A stretch of DNA of 64,000 bases, from NCBI RefSeq assembly GCF_910592395.1, contig NC_088308.1:27047501-27111500 (forward strand). Reading direction: 5' to 3'. The stretch comes from Lineus longissimus (lineage: Eukaryota; Nemertea; Pilidiophora; Heteronemertea; Lineidae). The position numbers and the translations under genes are program-made. The notes below the pieces were generated by a model. That model made no database searches. It saw only the letters and a list, made by a program, of their open reading frames with translations, and was not told the DNA's origin. Positions within the stretch are counted from its first letter, which is position 1; the number at the start of each line of letters is the position of its first letter. Positions 51,677 through 63,397 of the stretch are shown here, piece after piece.

Positions 51677-54600
51677 TTACTTTGTAAATGTCTTCGCTGT
51701 GGTGGATTTAGGCTTGGCTGTTGTGGTTGTGTTAGCTGAAAGAAACCGGAGGCGGAATATCCGTAAAATCAACCGATTTAGAAAAATAATGGAATGTTGA
51801 TTAAGTGTCGTGTTAATCGGTGATCTCTATTTCAATGTGACTTTATTAGCCGCCATTGCCTCCGAAAGGACAACAAGTTTTTGACATGGTTATAATGGTG
51901 CATACTTATCAAAATAAGCTTTATGTTTTAACTAAGCATGACCTCTCTTAGTGATGTTGCATGCCTGATCACGAAAGCTGAGTGTTTCTTTTTATCTTTG
52001 TCATCGTTTCACGTACATGTATACGTGTATCTTAGGCAACAGTTAAATACCCTACCTTTATCCATTTTGCAAAAGAAGCCATATTTCTTCGTCCTGATGG
52101 TATCATACAGTCCAACGGGTTTCCCATCGTGGTAGATCAGCCTGGCTACATTTGCTCCCTTGGGCTTCTCGTCAAGCTTGGACTTGGATGGCAGGTAGCC
52201 CGGACTAGATCCGTCCGTCCATTTCCACGATTGTTGTTTGTGGTCGATGATGACGCCTATCCAGCCGTAGGTGGTGCCAGATTTGATCCTGGAAAAGGTG
52301 ATGTGGGATGAAATTAGACAGTAAAAGACAATCAACTGATTTAAGAACAGGGGAATCGAAATCGCGACCTGTTCTCCGCTTTGGAGTGGAGCTGATGATC
52401 AAGTAACCCCCTGATCAGAGTTTCACTGCTGGGACCCGGTGTAACGCTTTCAAGTGTTCGGTTTCGTAGTGTTTCTCCTTATTGTTTGGGAACGATGAAA
52501 GACTCGTCTTTCTCTCTTTCCCCCTATTGAAAAGTCATGGTCTTTAGTCTGGCTGTCCATTGTATTGAAGCACTGGAATATTGGGAACAACCAAAAGCGT
52601 TACACTGGTTTGATATTTCGGTAGCTGGACCTGGTGTTACTACGCATTCGGACTGTTGTCTCTCTCACTGTTTAGGTGTACGCTGGAAAGCAACAGTGAC
52701 ATGTTTCTCAGGATTCGGGGTAACAGCACCAGCGAAGATACTTTGCTTACTTCATCATATGTAGCAGCATCTCGTATTCAGCATCATTATGAAGACTTGC
52801 AAGATGTCCACTTTCCTTCTTACAGTACTTCTCGGCATCATCAAAGGTCAAATCAGGCTTGGAGAAATACCGGTAACATCGCTTCTTCCACTGGCGCCAT
52901 CCTTCCGGGCACGCTAAAATCAATTTATGTCAAAATTGTTTAGTACATGTACTAGTATTTTTTGATGGCCTAAGGCATGTCAATCCTGATATACTGAAGA
53001 AACTGGTCTACCGGATTTAAGTTCAGTCATGTCAACTAGTTTAGGCCCTATATATTGTGTATGACTAACTTATAATGTACGTACTCGAAGCTTCCGCTTT
53101 ACAGATAAAGGGAAATCTCTTGCTTGCTTTCTTAGGGCATACTCTATTTATCAAATATACCCTTCCCAATATCGCCGCTTCGACTTTAGATGCTGCTGTC
53201 TTTCCCCCTGGTTTGCCTTTCTGTCCGCTGAGATGTCTTCCGAGTTTTGCCAGCTCTTTCACAAAGCTTTTCCCGAGTGCGCCTGCGATTTTTGGACGAT
53301 ATTTCGTCACCGTTCGATCGGTCCAGATATATTTCGGGGGATCTACTGATTCGTCCAAAAGTAGCCCGACCCAGGCCCTTGTAACTCCGCGGAAATATCC
53401 CTTCCGCCTGGTTCGCCTGCAAATAACAAAATGTGGCCATCTTTTTATTTGCGGGTAGCGTTTTTTTTTTTGCTTATTAATTGTCTAGCATGGTACCTGC
53501 ATGTTTTTACCTGGGAAGTGACCTTAAGTTCTTAATCGAGAAAAAAAGGCTGAAAGTAAAAACCTTACTTTCATGGCTATGGATAGCGGCCTTAGCTCTG
53601 AAGCCATCATTCAGAAAATATTCAAATTACCATCTCAGCTGTGAAATGCCGTTTTGTTGAGCCGATATTGCGAGGTCCGACAAAAAATTGCAAATCTCTT
53701 CCAGAAACGATTCGATTTGAAATGAAAAATTAAATAAAAGGGTGTATAGGTTATATCAGCAGTAACTTATAACAGACTCAGCCGCTGAAATCGGTTTAGG
53801 CTTGACTTACATCATCGTTTTTCCAACGCTTCTGAACTCTTCTTCGCTGGTGATACTGGCCAGGTGCCCTCCTTCATCCTTACATACCTCCTCCGCATCC
53901 ATGAAGTTCATCCGCTTCGTGAACACCCTGTAGCAGTATGCTCCGCGCATGGTCCATTCTTTACTCTTGCAAGCTAATGGAAGAGAAGAAAAATAGAACG
54001 ATCTGTGCCATGATTGGGCTTAACAGGCATTGAATCACCTATTTTGCATGCTTTACCTCAAAAAGATTTTAATATTCGAATAGATCCCCCATCCAAAAAT
54101 TGAACTTTTGTTATTTCTCAAGAGTTCAACGTTTTCCCTTATGAGTTTAACGAAAACAGAATGAATGACAAAACAAATTAGGTCACGTCAGAAGGTGGGC
54201 TCTGATGCCAACATGCAAATTAGAACACGTCAGCGTGTGAGCTTTGAGGTCAGCACGTAAATTAGTTCACGTCAGCGGACGGACTTAGAGGTCGGTATGC
54301 AAATTAGGTCACGTCAGCGTGTGGGCTTTGATGTCAACATGCGACCCAGCTAGCAAGAACATGTCGGGCCAATATCGGCCCAATGTTGGCCATGGCATCG
54401 GGCCGATGATGGCAGCCGATATCGGCCCAATGTCGTCTTGCTATATCGGTGCGATATCGGCCAAGTTTTGCGAAGAATATGATGGGCCTGAGGATTATAG
54501 GGCCGCTCTGGAATTTCGTCTAACATTATTTCATTTTGATGATCCGGTTAGGTTACCCTTTCTTTTTTCTCCGCAAGTCTATCTGTGAGACCCTGGGAGA

Positions 54601-55535
54601 TGATGGGACATGGTGAAGGATAGTCAAAAAGCCCAAAATCGTCTACACTACCTTTGTGAAGTGGCTGGTAGTCTTCAAAGGGCGCCAATTCTGACTGGGT
54701 TTCACCGCGTTGAAATTGTAGTCAAAAAGGTTTTTTTCATCCGATTGGTTTTTGTAATGCAGTGGGTCATTTCTGCTAGCAACCCGTACATTAAAGTGGG
54801 CTACAAGTTTTGCAATATTCTGTTATATTTCGGTAAAGGGTGATATTTCTGAAATTTCAGAAATACTTATTTTTTAATGCTTCTAATATTTTCTGATTAG
54901 AGCAGCCAAACGGCCCGATCTTGGCCCAACGTTGGCCCAGAACATACCCTGAACCTTGGCTGGAGTCTGGCAGACAAACATATTCCAAATTGGCCTGATA
55001 TCCGCCCAACATCGGCCGTCTTGGCTGTACTAAGCCATAATTCAGCCGATATCGGGCCGAAGTTGCATGCTACCTGTGAAATTAGATCACGTCAGCGTGT
55101 CGTGAGGGCTTTGATGCCAGCTTGCAAATTAGGTCACGTCAGAGCGCGGACTTTGAGGTCGGCGGGCAACATACAGTTTAAGTTTAGGGGATGTGCTTTG
55201 TTCGCGTCAGCATGCATATTACGTCATGTCAGAGCATGAGCTTCACGATCAGCATGTAAATGAAGTCTTCGCACACAAGAGTGACAAATGTTTCAGTAAA
55301 GTCATGATAGTGTCCAGATTTTACACAGTCTTACAGAAGACATTGTCAAGTGGATCCATTATACACGCGCTGCACACCCTGAAACTAGTAAAACGAGATA
55401 GTTACACAATGTCGTCTTCTTTGCTGCCTTCTTTGCTTTCCTTGGCTTTGATTTCTTCCTCCACCATCGTGACTCAGATTCTTGGACTACCAAGGCCAGT
55501 ACGAGGAGCACCGCCAACAACCACGTTGCCTTCAT
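51677..55535 (-). CDS. Secreted protein with two C-type lectin-like domains
   Basis: Six exons join in phase: 55535-55406, 53973-53811, 53416-53085, 52913-52751, 52288-52056, 51735-51677 (359 aa). Residues 1-22 are a clear signal peptide (MKATWLLAVLLVLALVV), followed by a strongly basic stretch RWWRKKSKPRKAKKAAKK. Domain 1 (about 44-208) runs from CKSKEW and YCYRVF to FPFIC; domain 2 (about 209-340) from CPEGW and CYRYF through GWIGV and WKWTDGS to FFC. Both keep the GGHLAS/GHLAS motif of the C-type lectin fold, but I see no EPN/QPD or WND calcium-site motif, so sugar binding of the classical kind is doubtful. Residues 341-359 are a Thr/Lys-rich tail. The exon 1 donor (TGT|GTAACT) is weak and is the least certain join. 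At the 3' end, GTAATG overlapping the stop could be a donor to an unseen exon. Likely extracellular. Confidence 0.85.
52436..52608. mobile_element. MITE copy 2, in lectin gene intron
   Basis: The left end CCGGTGTAACGCTTT and right end AAAGCGTTACACTGG are inverted repeats with one mismatch over 15 bp. It shares TTGAAAAGTCATGGT and other patches with the shorter copy at 20491-20600. Non-coding. A second ACCTGGTGTTAC motif follows at 52628-52640. Confidence 0.7.
54175..54346. repeat. 42-bp satellite, left block (lectin intron 1)
   Basis: Units begin AAATTAGNNCACGTCAG at 54175, 54217, 54259 and 54301, an exact 42-bp spacing. Units differ at about a quarter of positions, so the array is not freshly amplified. 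The tail of the last unit runs into the inserted element. Confidence 0.85.
54347..55076. mobile_element. 730-bp inverted-repeat element inserted in the satellite
   Basis: The left end CAGCTAGCAAGAACATGTCG and the reverse complement of the right end (CAGGTAGCATGCAACTTCGG) agree at most positions and lead into repeated GATATCGGCC/CCAATGTTGGCC words at both sides. The satellite stops at its left edge and resumes at its right edge. There is no transposase-like frame, so it is non-autonomous. No certain target-site duplication was seen. Confidence 0.65.
55077..55265. repeat. 42-bp satellite, right block (lectin intron 1)
   Basis: AAATTAGATCACGTCAG at 55079 and AAATTAGGTCACGTCAG at 55126 resume the array after the insertion, with a more diverged unit near 55214 (CATATTACGTCATGTCAG). 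Spacing becomes irregular, with a 5-bp insertion in the first unit. Confidence 0.7.
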
Positions 55536-58229
55536 GGTGAAATTTTCGATGTGACCAGATCGGGTATCTCACCTCACAGATGAACTTGTAAATGTCGATA
55601 GATCAACAAACTGACCATTTGAATTATCCAATTGGTGTTTCTTGTGATTGTCAAGTGGACCCTCTGGGCCTTTTGGCAATTATGATATGGTATAATGAAT
55701 GATTATGGACATCTCAAACGCCTGTGGCAAGATGATCTGTCCATTATATCCAACAGCTTATCTTCACACTAATATTTCACACTAAAAGCAATTGCGGATC
55801 ATAAATGAATTCATCTGTGCTTTTTGCTCACCGGTACAGCGAGTCTAAACAATAGCGCACTGTCCGTCGTCTGTAAGCGTCCTCAGATGTGACTGTTGTC
55901 GCGTTTCTTAACCGGGACACCAAAATTGTTCTGATCTGATTTAAAAGGCATGAATTGGTCGTTAGGGTGTGGTACATCCTTTAACGACAATGACTACCAA
56001 CCTCAATTGGCTGTTTATGAACAGCTAGTGCTATTGACCTCCCCCCCCCCCCCCCCTAGGTCATCTGACCTCTGATACTGAAGTTCAGTTTAATCTGATT
56101 CTCGACTTGGCCACCAGGGGGCCAAAACAGAAAACCAAAAAGTGCTCTAAGAACTATGTTTATACTAGAAGTCCAATCAAACTCCGGCTATTAAAGAACG
56201 ATGATAGAAAACGTGTCATACAGAACATTAAACTCGAAGTGGGTGGGTAGATGGCGCTACTTCATGTACCAGTAAATGGCCTTGGCTAGTTTTCCGTTCC
56301 TCAAGTCCGTATTATCAGCATTGAATGTATTCCTCGTACAAGCGAGAACAGTTTCATGGAGCTGTCAGATGGGAGAGACCCCCCCCCCCCCCCCCCCATT
56401 GGCGACTTCGTGTGGTTCCTATACCTTTGGAACCCCTTTAATTAGTGTGCCAGTAGAAATTGAGGTTTATTTCCGACATTTACAATGTCGATAGTTCTTT
56501 AAATGTCAAAAAGAATAAATGCCGTGTTTCTAATGTTCTATAAAGGTAACATATCATACATTTGGATTGACACTCCATCGCCGCACAACTTGATCATAAA
56601 ATTATACTGTTGCTTTTACTGATTGACTGGTTGCTAAGTTACCATCAAACAAGCTGTATCGATTTGTTGACCAACTCTAGGTTTTATACACACGTTCGTT
56701 CTCCAATGTATGGTGTGCTAAGCAGTCAAGAACTATTGTCGCATTTGGAAGTAACCTCCCGATTGGGTGCTTGGAATATTAAAAATCGACATGAAATCTG
56801 CCACAACGATGAGAGGAAGTCGAAGAAGAAGAGAAAGAATCACATGATGATATAGATGCGCGTCTTCTTATTCGTGTCAAGACATGCGATGAAAACTTAC
56901 TTTGGGTGCCGCGTACGAAAGTTTACCGCGTGTTTCGATGAAATCGATTGATCATTAATGCCTTGCGGGCTTGCGGGCTTGCGGGCTTGCGGGCTTTCAG
57001 GCTTTCAGGCTTGCCCTTTCATCTTCTGAGATCCGTAGTTTTGCAACAACATTTAGCACCATATTTAAGAGTTCGAACATCAGGTTGCTCACTATCGACA
57101 TCGTACGGGGAACCACCTCATCTCCAGCAATGGCTTGTTAAAAGACTGCAGTGCTGATCACTTTAGTGATCGTCAACTTGAAGCGAACGAGATATATCAT
57201 AAATTCTCTTCTTTTGCCAATGAAATCCCATCATCGCATACCAGGGGTTTCAATACATGTATATGAATATAAATATTTCCGCTCTTCGTGCCCTTCACAT
57301 GACGTAAACAATAAAGGTGAAACTGAATCTCGGTATGTATTACACAAACTTTGACACGCACCTTAAATTGATATAATGAAACGTATTTCCACCCAATCGA
57401 TAGGCAAACCTAGTGGAATTAATGCACTAATTCCAAGAATAGTCAGACGTGTTCATTAGCGGGAGGTCCATTTATTACGACGTGCCTCACAGCTGATTGG
57501 CTGCAGATCGAATTCTCGTGGACATGGTAACGCGCTAACAGCGAGATTGGCATATACTGACACGGTGCGCTTATCATGGTGACTTGATAGCCATTCTGTG
57601 ATCAATAGGATTCTGTCTTCATTCGAAAAGGATAACCCGCAGCACACCTGAGCATCATGGTGACTTGATACGAACGGTAATGAAATCTACTGGAGTCAGC
57701 GACAAAATTGCCTGCATGATACCGTGGATCATACCCGTGGTTGTGACAGCTATCGATAGTATGTTATCAGCTACTTTATGTAATGTAGTTCCGTCATGTT
57801 TCAAATTCCTTTAGTCATTTATCTTCTGTGCTCATTGTGTCGTAAACAAGTGTAAAGGTTTAAGACATATCAATTTGGTTCTGTAAATAAATCCGAAATA
57901 CCTGCTAGAGTGATATGCCAAAAGGATAAACAAAACAATATCGAGTATACCATAGCGTATTTCTCTCAAAGGTCAAAGAGTCAGTTAGTTTGCTTTTTTT
58001 ATTGATTTTCAGAAAAGCACTTGAGGAAATCTACTGTGTACCTGTTAGTCTGTGATAGCCTTAGAAAGACACTGTTATATAACATATATTTCAAATGCGA
58101 CGTAAAAGTCATACACTCTCGTAACGTTGGATTACCTTTAACTTAACATTGATTGAAAAGTGATGGGGAGATACTGCGGCCAAATTGTATTCCTGTGATA
58201 GTGAGGCTATGCAGTCTTAACCAGTCCAA
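55536..58229. other. Spacer between lectin and claudin-like genes
   Basis: Upstream region of both genes, which are divergent here. It contains the repeat at 55820-56144, a C16 run at 56041-56056, a C19 run at 56379-56397, and a short CTTGCGGG tandem repeat (four copies plus variants) at about 56962-57015. No gene was recognised. Confidence 0.6.
55820..56144 (-). repeat. Inverted copy of the 1-1298 repeat family
   Basis: On the minus strand it reads TTTTGGCCCCCTGGTGGCCA, then the TCAGAGGTCA and TAGCACTAGC landmarks, the GGTTAAGAAAC motif, and finally the ATAGACTC..GGTGAGC end, all in the same order as the unit at 951-1298. The two copies are over 54 kb apart, so the family is dispersed. A C16 run interrupts this copy. 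Confidence 0.75.
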
Positions 58230-61200
58230 ATGATGGCACCGACCCTGCTCGTGCTTGTCAACGCCATCTTCTTCTCTCTCGTGGGAAGTCTTCTCTGGAT
58301 TATCTGCATCACGACTGACGGGTGGGACATGGTGACCTACCGGCGGAGTGTCCTCCAGAACAGTCTCACAGCCGCCAACAAGTCCACCCAAGTCTTCGTC
58401 CTCTCACACTATGGCGAAGAGGGCAGGGGCTACTCAGAAATTAAGACCACGAGGTACAATTCTGCTGGGAACCTGACTAGCATAGAATACAAATATGCCT
58501 TTGATTCGTATGGGGGTATGTGGAAGACATGTGATTACTTGACTGGTGAGTACCTTTACCAAATGTCTTCTGTATTTTATCGCAGGATACACATTTAGAA
58601 ATATCAATTGTATTGAATTCATCTGCTGGGTAAAAAGAGCCTTAGAATATCGTAACGACCAGACATGATCACATTGGCGCGTGTTTACACGGCATACCTA
58701 TGTGTATCAATCTGATTCGATCTAGATCGGTTCGGTCCCGTGTAAACGGCCCTAGTATGTACATCGAACCAGACCAGGTTCGTGTGCGTTTACACGGCAG
58801 ACCAGTCTTAGTCGGATCGATCTGGATCGGTTTGTTCCCGTGTAAATGTCCCCAAATGTCATATTTGGGTTGACGGAGGAGCCTATGTCAACATGATACG
58901 TTCTCAGCGCAATGTGTAGACCGCCTGCCTATGCATGTAGATTTCGCCACTGTCTTTTAATTACATGACGTTCCAATTCAATCAAGCTACATGTAACTAG
59001 GGACAAATAAGAAGATTGTGATCAATCGAATTAATTATTATTCTCGCATGTTCATGATGTTGATGCTTGTTTTCTATGTGACAGCAGGGGCAAGTGATCA
59101 ATAAGCTTGATTATAGCTCACCATGATTACAAGGAACTAATCAGACAGAATTGTATTATCGTGGTAAAAAATAACATTCGGTGTTAGGCTAGACCATGCA
59201 TCTGTGATTCTCTATCGTAGACGAGATCTCCATAAATCATCACCACATCAAATGCAATGTAATGGATTCTTGGTCCATAATAATTTACACTTTGCCACTT
59301 TGTCTATTTCATGTTTCAAAAGCCTTTATTTCTAAACTAAGAGTGCTCAATCATTTGTCCTTCTGTGCGAACACAACTCCGTGATTAGCATTTTTCTCTC
59401 AGTTATGTTATGCACTCCGAGAATTATTGACAACCGTTTGGATAATGGGTAATGGATAATGGGTAATGGATAATGGATATAGATTACCGCCAGGTATGTT
59501 TTATCACCTTAGGAACACTGCCATTGCCTCGTCAATTTCGCCCACCTACTCTCTATTTAACGAGAGAGAATGAGACTCAAGGGAGGCATTTAAAAATGAA
59601 ATGAGCCTCGTCATCTTTATGGCTTTACATGTTCGTTAATGATTATTGCCAGTGCATGTGGAAATGGTCTGCAATATTCATATCAAATGGTGGATTTATG
59701 GATGAGTGGATTCCATCATACGAAGTGGAATAATTATCTATGTTCCAGTTAACTAAACGTGTACACCCACTGTACAATGCTTTTTCAAACTTTTTTTACA
59801 CGCATAGCCAGCCGAAACGAATCAGATTGGAGACAGGCGGACATGTAACCGGAGCCACCACTTATCTTTACAAATTTACCTTATCAATCGAGATTCCTAT
59901 CAGTTTGGTTTGAATACCAGAATCATAGACTTGTCCGGTTCTCATATTGCTGGATGACAGGTGCAAGTGACATTACCAACTTCAACGGCATTGACTATTC
60001 AGTGCCATGCAAATATCGATATTCATATTTCATGATCAATTGTTCCCTCCACGACTACGATGACAGGCAGTGAACATGCCATCGAACCAGATCCCTGCTT
60101 GAATTGGCCGCCATTACCTCACTGTCGGAACGGCTTCGACCATAGGCCATGTCATTATCATGAAACTAAATGCTTTGGAGATCCGTTGCTCAGTGTCCTG
60201 TGATTGGCATCATAGATTTTCCCATTCTCAAAAGCAATCGATAGATAGAATATTGCAAATACATTTACTGCTATGGTTACCACTTAGTATTTTTAGTAAT
60301 GTTACTGACCTGACTGGTTAATGCATTTCTTATGTTTAAGTGGTTGTCTCATAACGTATATATATATCTAGTTGCTGAGCGGCTAAGCCACAATAATCTC
60401 AATGTAGTAACCAAAAGTATTAATATCGTAACTGCTGGATTGTAACGTATCCAATTTCTAGTAGAAGATTTTGAACTAGGCTCAGAGTAGTCTTCCCACT
60501 ATTGTTTTATTAATGAACCCAATTATAGATATTTTTTGTTTTCAAGTTGCTCAGATGCCGAACAGTGTAGGAATGAATACCATAAACATTTCATACCTCC
60601 GGCAGTAATGTTAATTTAAAATATCATTTCACGTTTTTTTAGTCTACCTTTGGCATTAAATTGACCTTTATAGACATCCATGGAGAAATATTTCAGATTA
60701 AATGCATCAATATCCGTCCGATAAAAGAGGAAAATGCTCTTTAAGGAAGCGATTTTAATCTTCCGTGACTGTAGTCCGCGCACCCCGGGCATTTGATGAG
60801 GTAATCGTTGTTATTGCGCCGATGAGCCATTCCGATGAGAACTCTATCTGGAGAAAGGAATATCAACCATAGGCCGATCTACAATGATCTCATCATATTC
60901 TATGGTAGCTCAAAGGTCCTTTCATTGTCTTATGGCATGCAGTTCGACCTTCTGCTGCTAATCAGCATCAGTAATATACATGTATATCATTTCAGCTTCT
61001 CAAAGACTTGTCCTCCGCGAGAATAGAACTTCCTGGCATTCTAAAGGCGAATGCTTCCATTATCTGACGGAGTATCAAGAACTCATGAACAGTCTGAAAA
61101 ATGAGGCAAAATGGCTTGTTCGTAAGTGTCATTCTTTCTATTGAACATTAACCCGGCGTTGTCTGATTCAGTTAGGTCCTTTAGACATAACGTCAAATGA

Positions 61201-62057
61201 GTGACTACTAGTAACTTGTTTTGAACAACTTAGCCCTTTCCTGATGATGACGTCTATCCGTCGTGTCCATGCTGTGTAGCTCTCATGCCCTCTAATGTGC
61301 TCTTATAGCCATTTTTTCCTTTTTAGGGATGCAAAACTCAGCTGTCTCGTGTATTATAGTGGTCAATCTGTTGATAGCCTGCTCGGTGATGACAACCATC
61401 TATGGCCTCTGGCACAAGCAAGTAGCAGTGTGTATGGTAACCTCGGCCATGTATGTTATAGCGGGTGAGTTCCATAGCACAGGTCCTTCGGACAACAATT
61501 TTTAATGGCTTTTTTGCTCCAAAGCAAAGTCGTTGATGCGACCAATGCTTTCCTTGGTCTCTGTAGTGAGACGTCCTGTGGCCATTCAGACCCATGCCAA
61601 CCGGGAGTATAGCGTCACTTTGTGTCATAGTATGAAAGATATGTTATCCGATGGTAAGCCAGCGCCGGTATCAAATGACCATACTGTAAGTTTTGATGCT
61701 AAAGAACAAGTCTGTCGTATTTCAAACACCAGCCCTTACTCTTGATATGTACCCGTAGGAGGAGTATTAGTTAAACACAACCATTATTTCTGCCTTTTTT
61801 CGTTTTCAGCTGTCTTCTGTATGTTTGGACTCAGCATAATCCACGCCAAAAATAGCTACATGATGGAACCGGATTGTTATTCATTGGTCTATCATGATCC
61901 AATCACGAAACTCATCTGTCCATCGAAAGTCGTCTGGCAAGGATGGTCGATTGTGATTGGTTGGGTCGCCATGTCATTCTTCCTCCTTTCGTTCTTTTTC
62001 TGGTCCTTCTTGTGCAGATGGATGAGACAGGAAAATTCAAAACATTTTGCGGCATGA
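58230..62057 (+). CDS. Claudin/PMP22-like four-helix membrane protein
   Basis: Exons 58230-58545, 60996-61121, 61327-61464 and 61810-62057 join in phase (275 aa). Four hydrophobic helices are clear: about 5-27 (VLVNAIFFSLVGSLLWIICI), 152-174, a third spanning the exon 3/4 junction, and the last in WSIVIGWVAMSFFLLSFFFW. The first extracellular loop (~120 aa, longer than in vertebrate claudins) has GGMWKTC (Cys101) and GECF (Cys125), which resembles the GLW-C-C signature of the claudin/PMP22 superfamily, plus NxS/T glycosylation sites. The tail ends HFAA, without a typical claudin PDZ-binding motif. A role in septate junctions or as a calcium-channel-gamma/clarin-like accessory protein is possible; the exact subfamily is not resolved. 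Confidence 0.8.
58677..58852. repeat. Two tandem palindromic units (MITE-like) in intron 1
   Basis: Two ~70-bp units (58677-58751 and 58784-58852) each start GTTTACACGG or GCGTTTACACGG, contain GATCTAGATCGG or GATCTGGATCGG, and end CCCGTGTAAA. Each unit has inverted ends (TTTACACGG/CCGTGTAAA). They look like nested or dimeric copies of a small inverted-repeat element. Confidence 0.7.
58853..60995 (+). other. Rest of claudin-like intron 1
   Basis: About 2.1 kb of intron. A short GGATAATGGGTAAT tandem repeat lies at about 59440-59479. Nothing else is recognised. Confidence 0.6.
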
Positions 62058-63397
62058 TAGCATAAGATAGCACGAGGACAGAAGGTGATATCAGAACACG
62101 GCGTCTCACTTCATCTGACTGGTCATTCTGTGGTTAATTAGCGTTCCGGTCATGCGTATGGAGGATGGCACCTTGTATGGATTGCTCACGAACGCATTTC
62201 CACTTCGAAAAAAAGACTGAAACAAGACTACAACTGATGAGACCGCGGTGGCGATGTGTTGTAATGGAGAGACTACAGACACTTTCAGACATTAATATAT
62301 TTCAGTGCTGTAATGGAATTTGCTGCTTTCAATTTCGTATTTTTTTATAGTATTATAGTATACTTCAGCACTGAACGGGTTGCTTTTGACGACCGGCTGA
62401 GCTACATTGACAGTCGAAATTGGAAACAGCTGATGGTTTATGATTCAAATGCTTCTGTGACATGTAAGTTGTAGGTATAGTATCATAGGCCTATATACAT
62501 GTACAGTGTAGAGCACTAAATATACAGTTGTATTCGTGTTGATATAAACCAATGATCTTATCGACTTATTACAATTTGCGAGCCCCTGTATATATTGTAC
62601 ATAGGTATTTTTGGTCCACCGTCCTTATACTTTTCGTAGTGAAGCTGACGATACAGACGCAGTCTGAAAATATATATCATTATAAGTCTCCTAGAGCTTT
62701 TATTCTTGTATTGTATTTCTTAGAACTCATAGTGTTGACTGGTGCCTGACTGGAGCGCCGCCCTCACCACAAACTGTTCCGGTCCTGGAGACTGCATGAA
62801 GCGAGATATGAGGCGGCTGTTCTACGCTGGGTTTTTGACGAGCTGATGTTTCGATCGTCGCGCCATCTTCGGGGATGTTGTGATGGGTCGGTTAACTCGG
62901 CATTGGCATTGACATTGACATTGGCAATTCCCTCAAAAACATTGTGCGGCGCTAGTAATCTAACACGTTATCTAAAAGGTTGGGAGGTAAAGGCATCTTG
63001 GTTAACTGGGTCCAAAACCTAATTTGTCCCTTCAAATCACAGCCGGCACAGTGAGCATCGGCAGAATGGATTCCAAGAGAATCGACTCGAACTTTAGAAC
63101 AAATCCGCCACACTGGCGCCAAAACTATTACTTTTGACCCTGTTGACCTCGATTCTAACAACTTTTTCGAAAGGCCAGTCAAACGAAAAATCAACTGCAA
63201 GCATCATCTTTTATATCACTGTGGTATATAAATGCGATATATTGAGAAAAATCTGTACAGCTATCGAAATATAAGATTACTTGGATCTATTTCGGACAAT
63301 CACTCTGCCACCTGCGCGACCTAGTCACAATTCCGGCGCGTTTTCAATATGGCGACAAGTTGTATGGTATAAAATCCCGACGTAAACGTGAAAGCCT
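62058..63397. other. Downstream of the claudin-like gene
   Basis: 3' flank of the tetraspan gene, with a small GACATT/GGCATT hexamer repeat at about 62900-62927. No further gene is visible. Confidence 0.5.

Noticed and set aside
51615-51800. Plus-strand frame with a hydrophobic stretch and a basic end
   Set aside because: It is the complement of the last exon of the minus-strand lectin gene, where the minus-strand reading has an in-phase acceptor and a Thr-rich tail.
52320-52420. Possible further tRNA-like head on the minus strand (CGATTTCGATTCC)
   Set aside because: The T-stem does not pair and the A-box match is poor.
56041-56397. Two long C runs (16 and 19 nt) as possible structured elements
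   Set aside because: Simple homopolymers without other G/C blocks; the length may also be a sequencing uncertainty.
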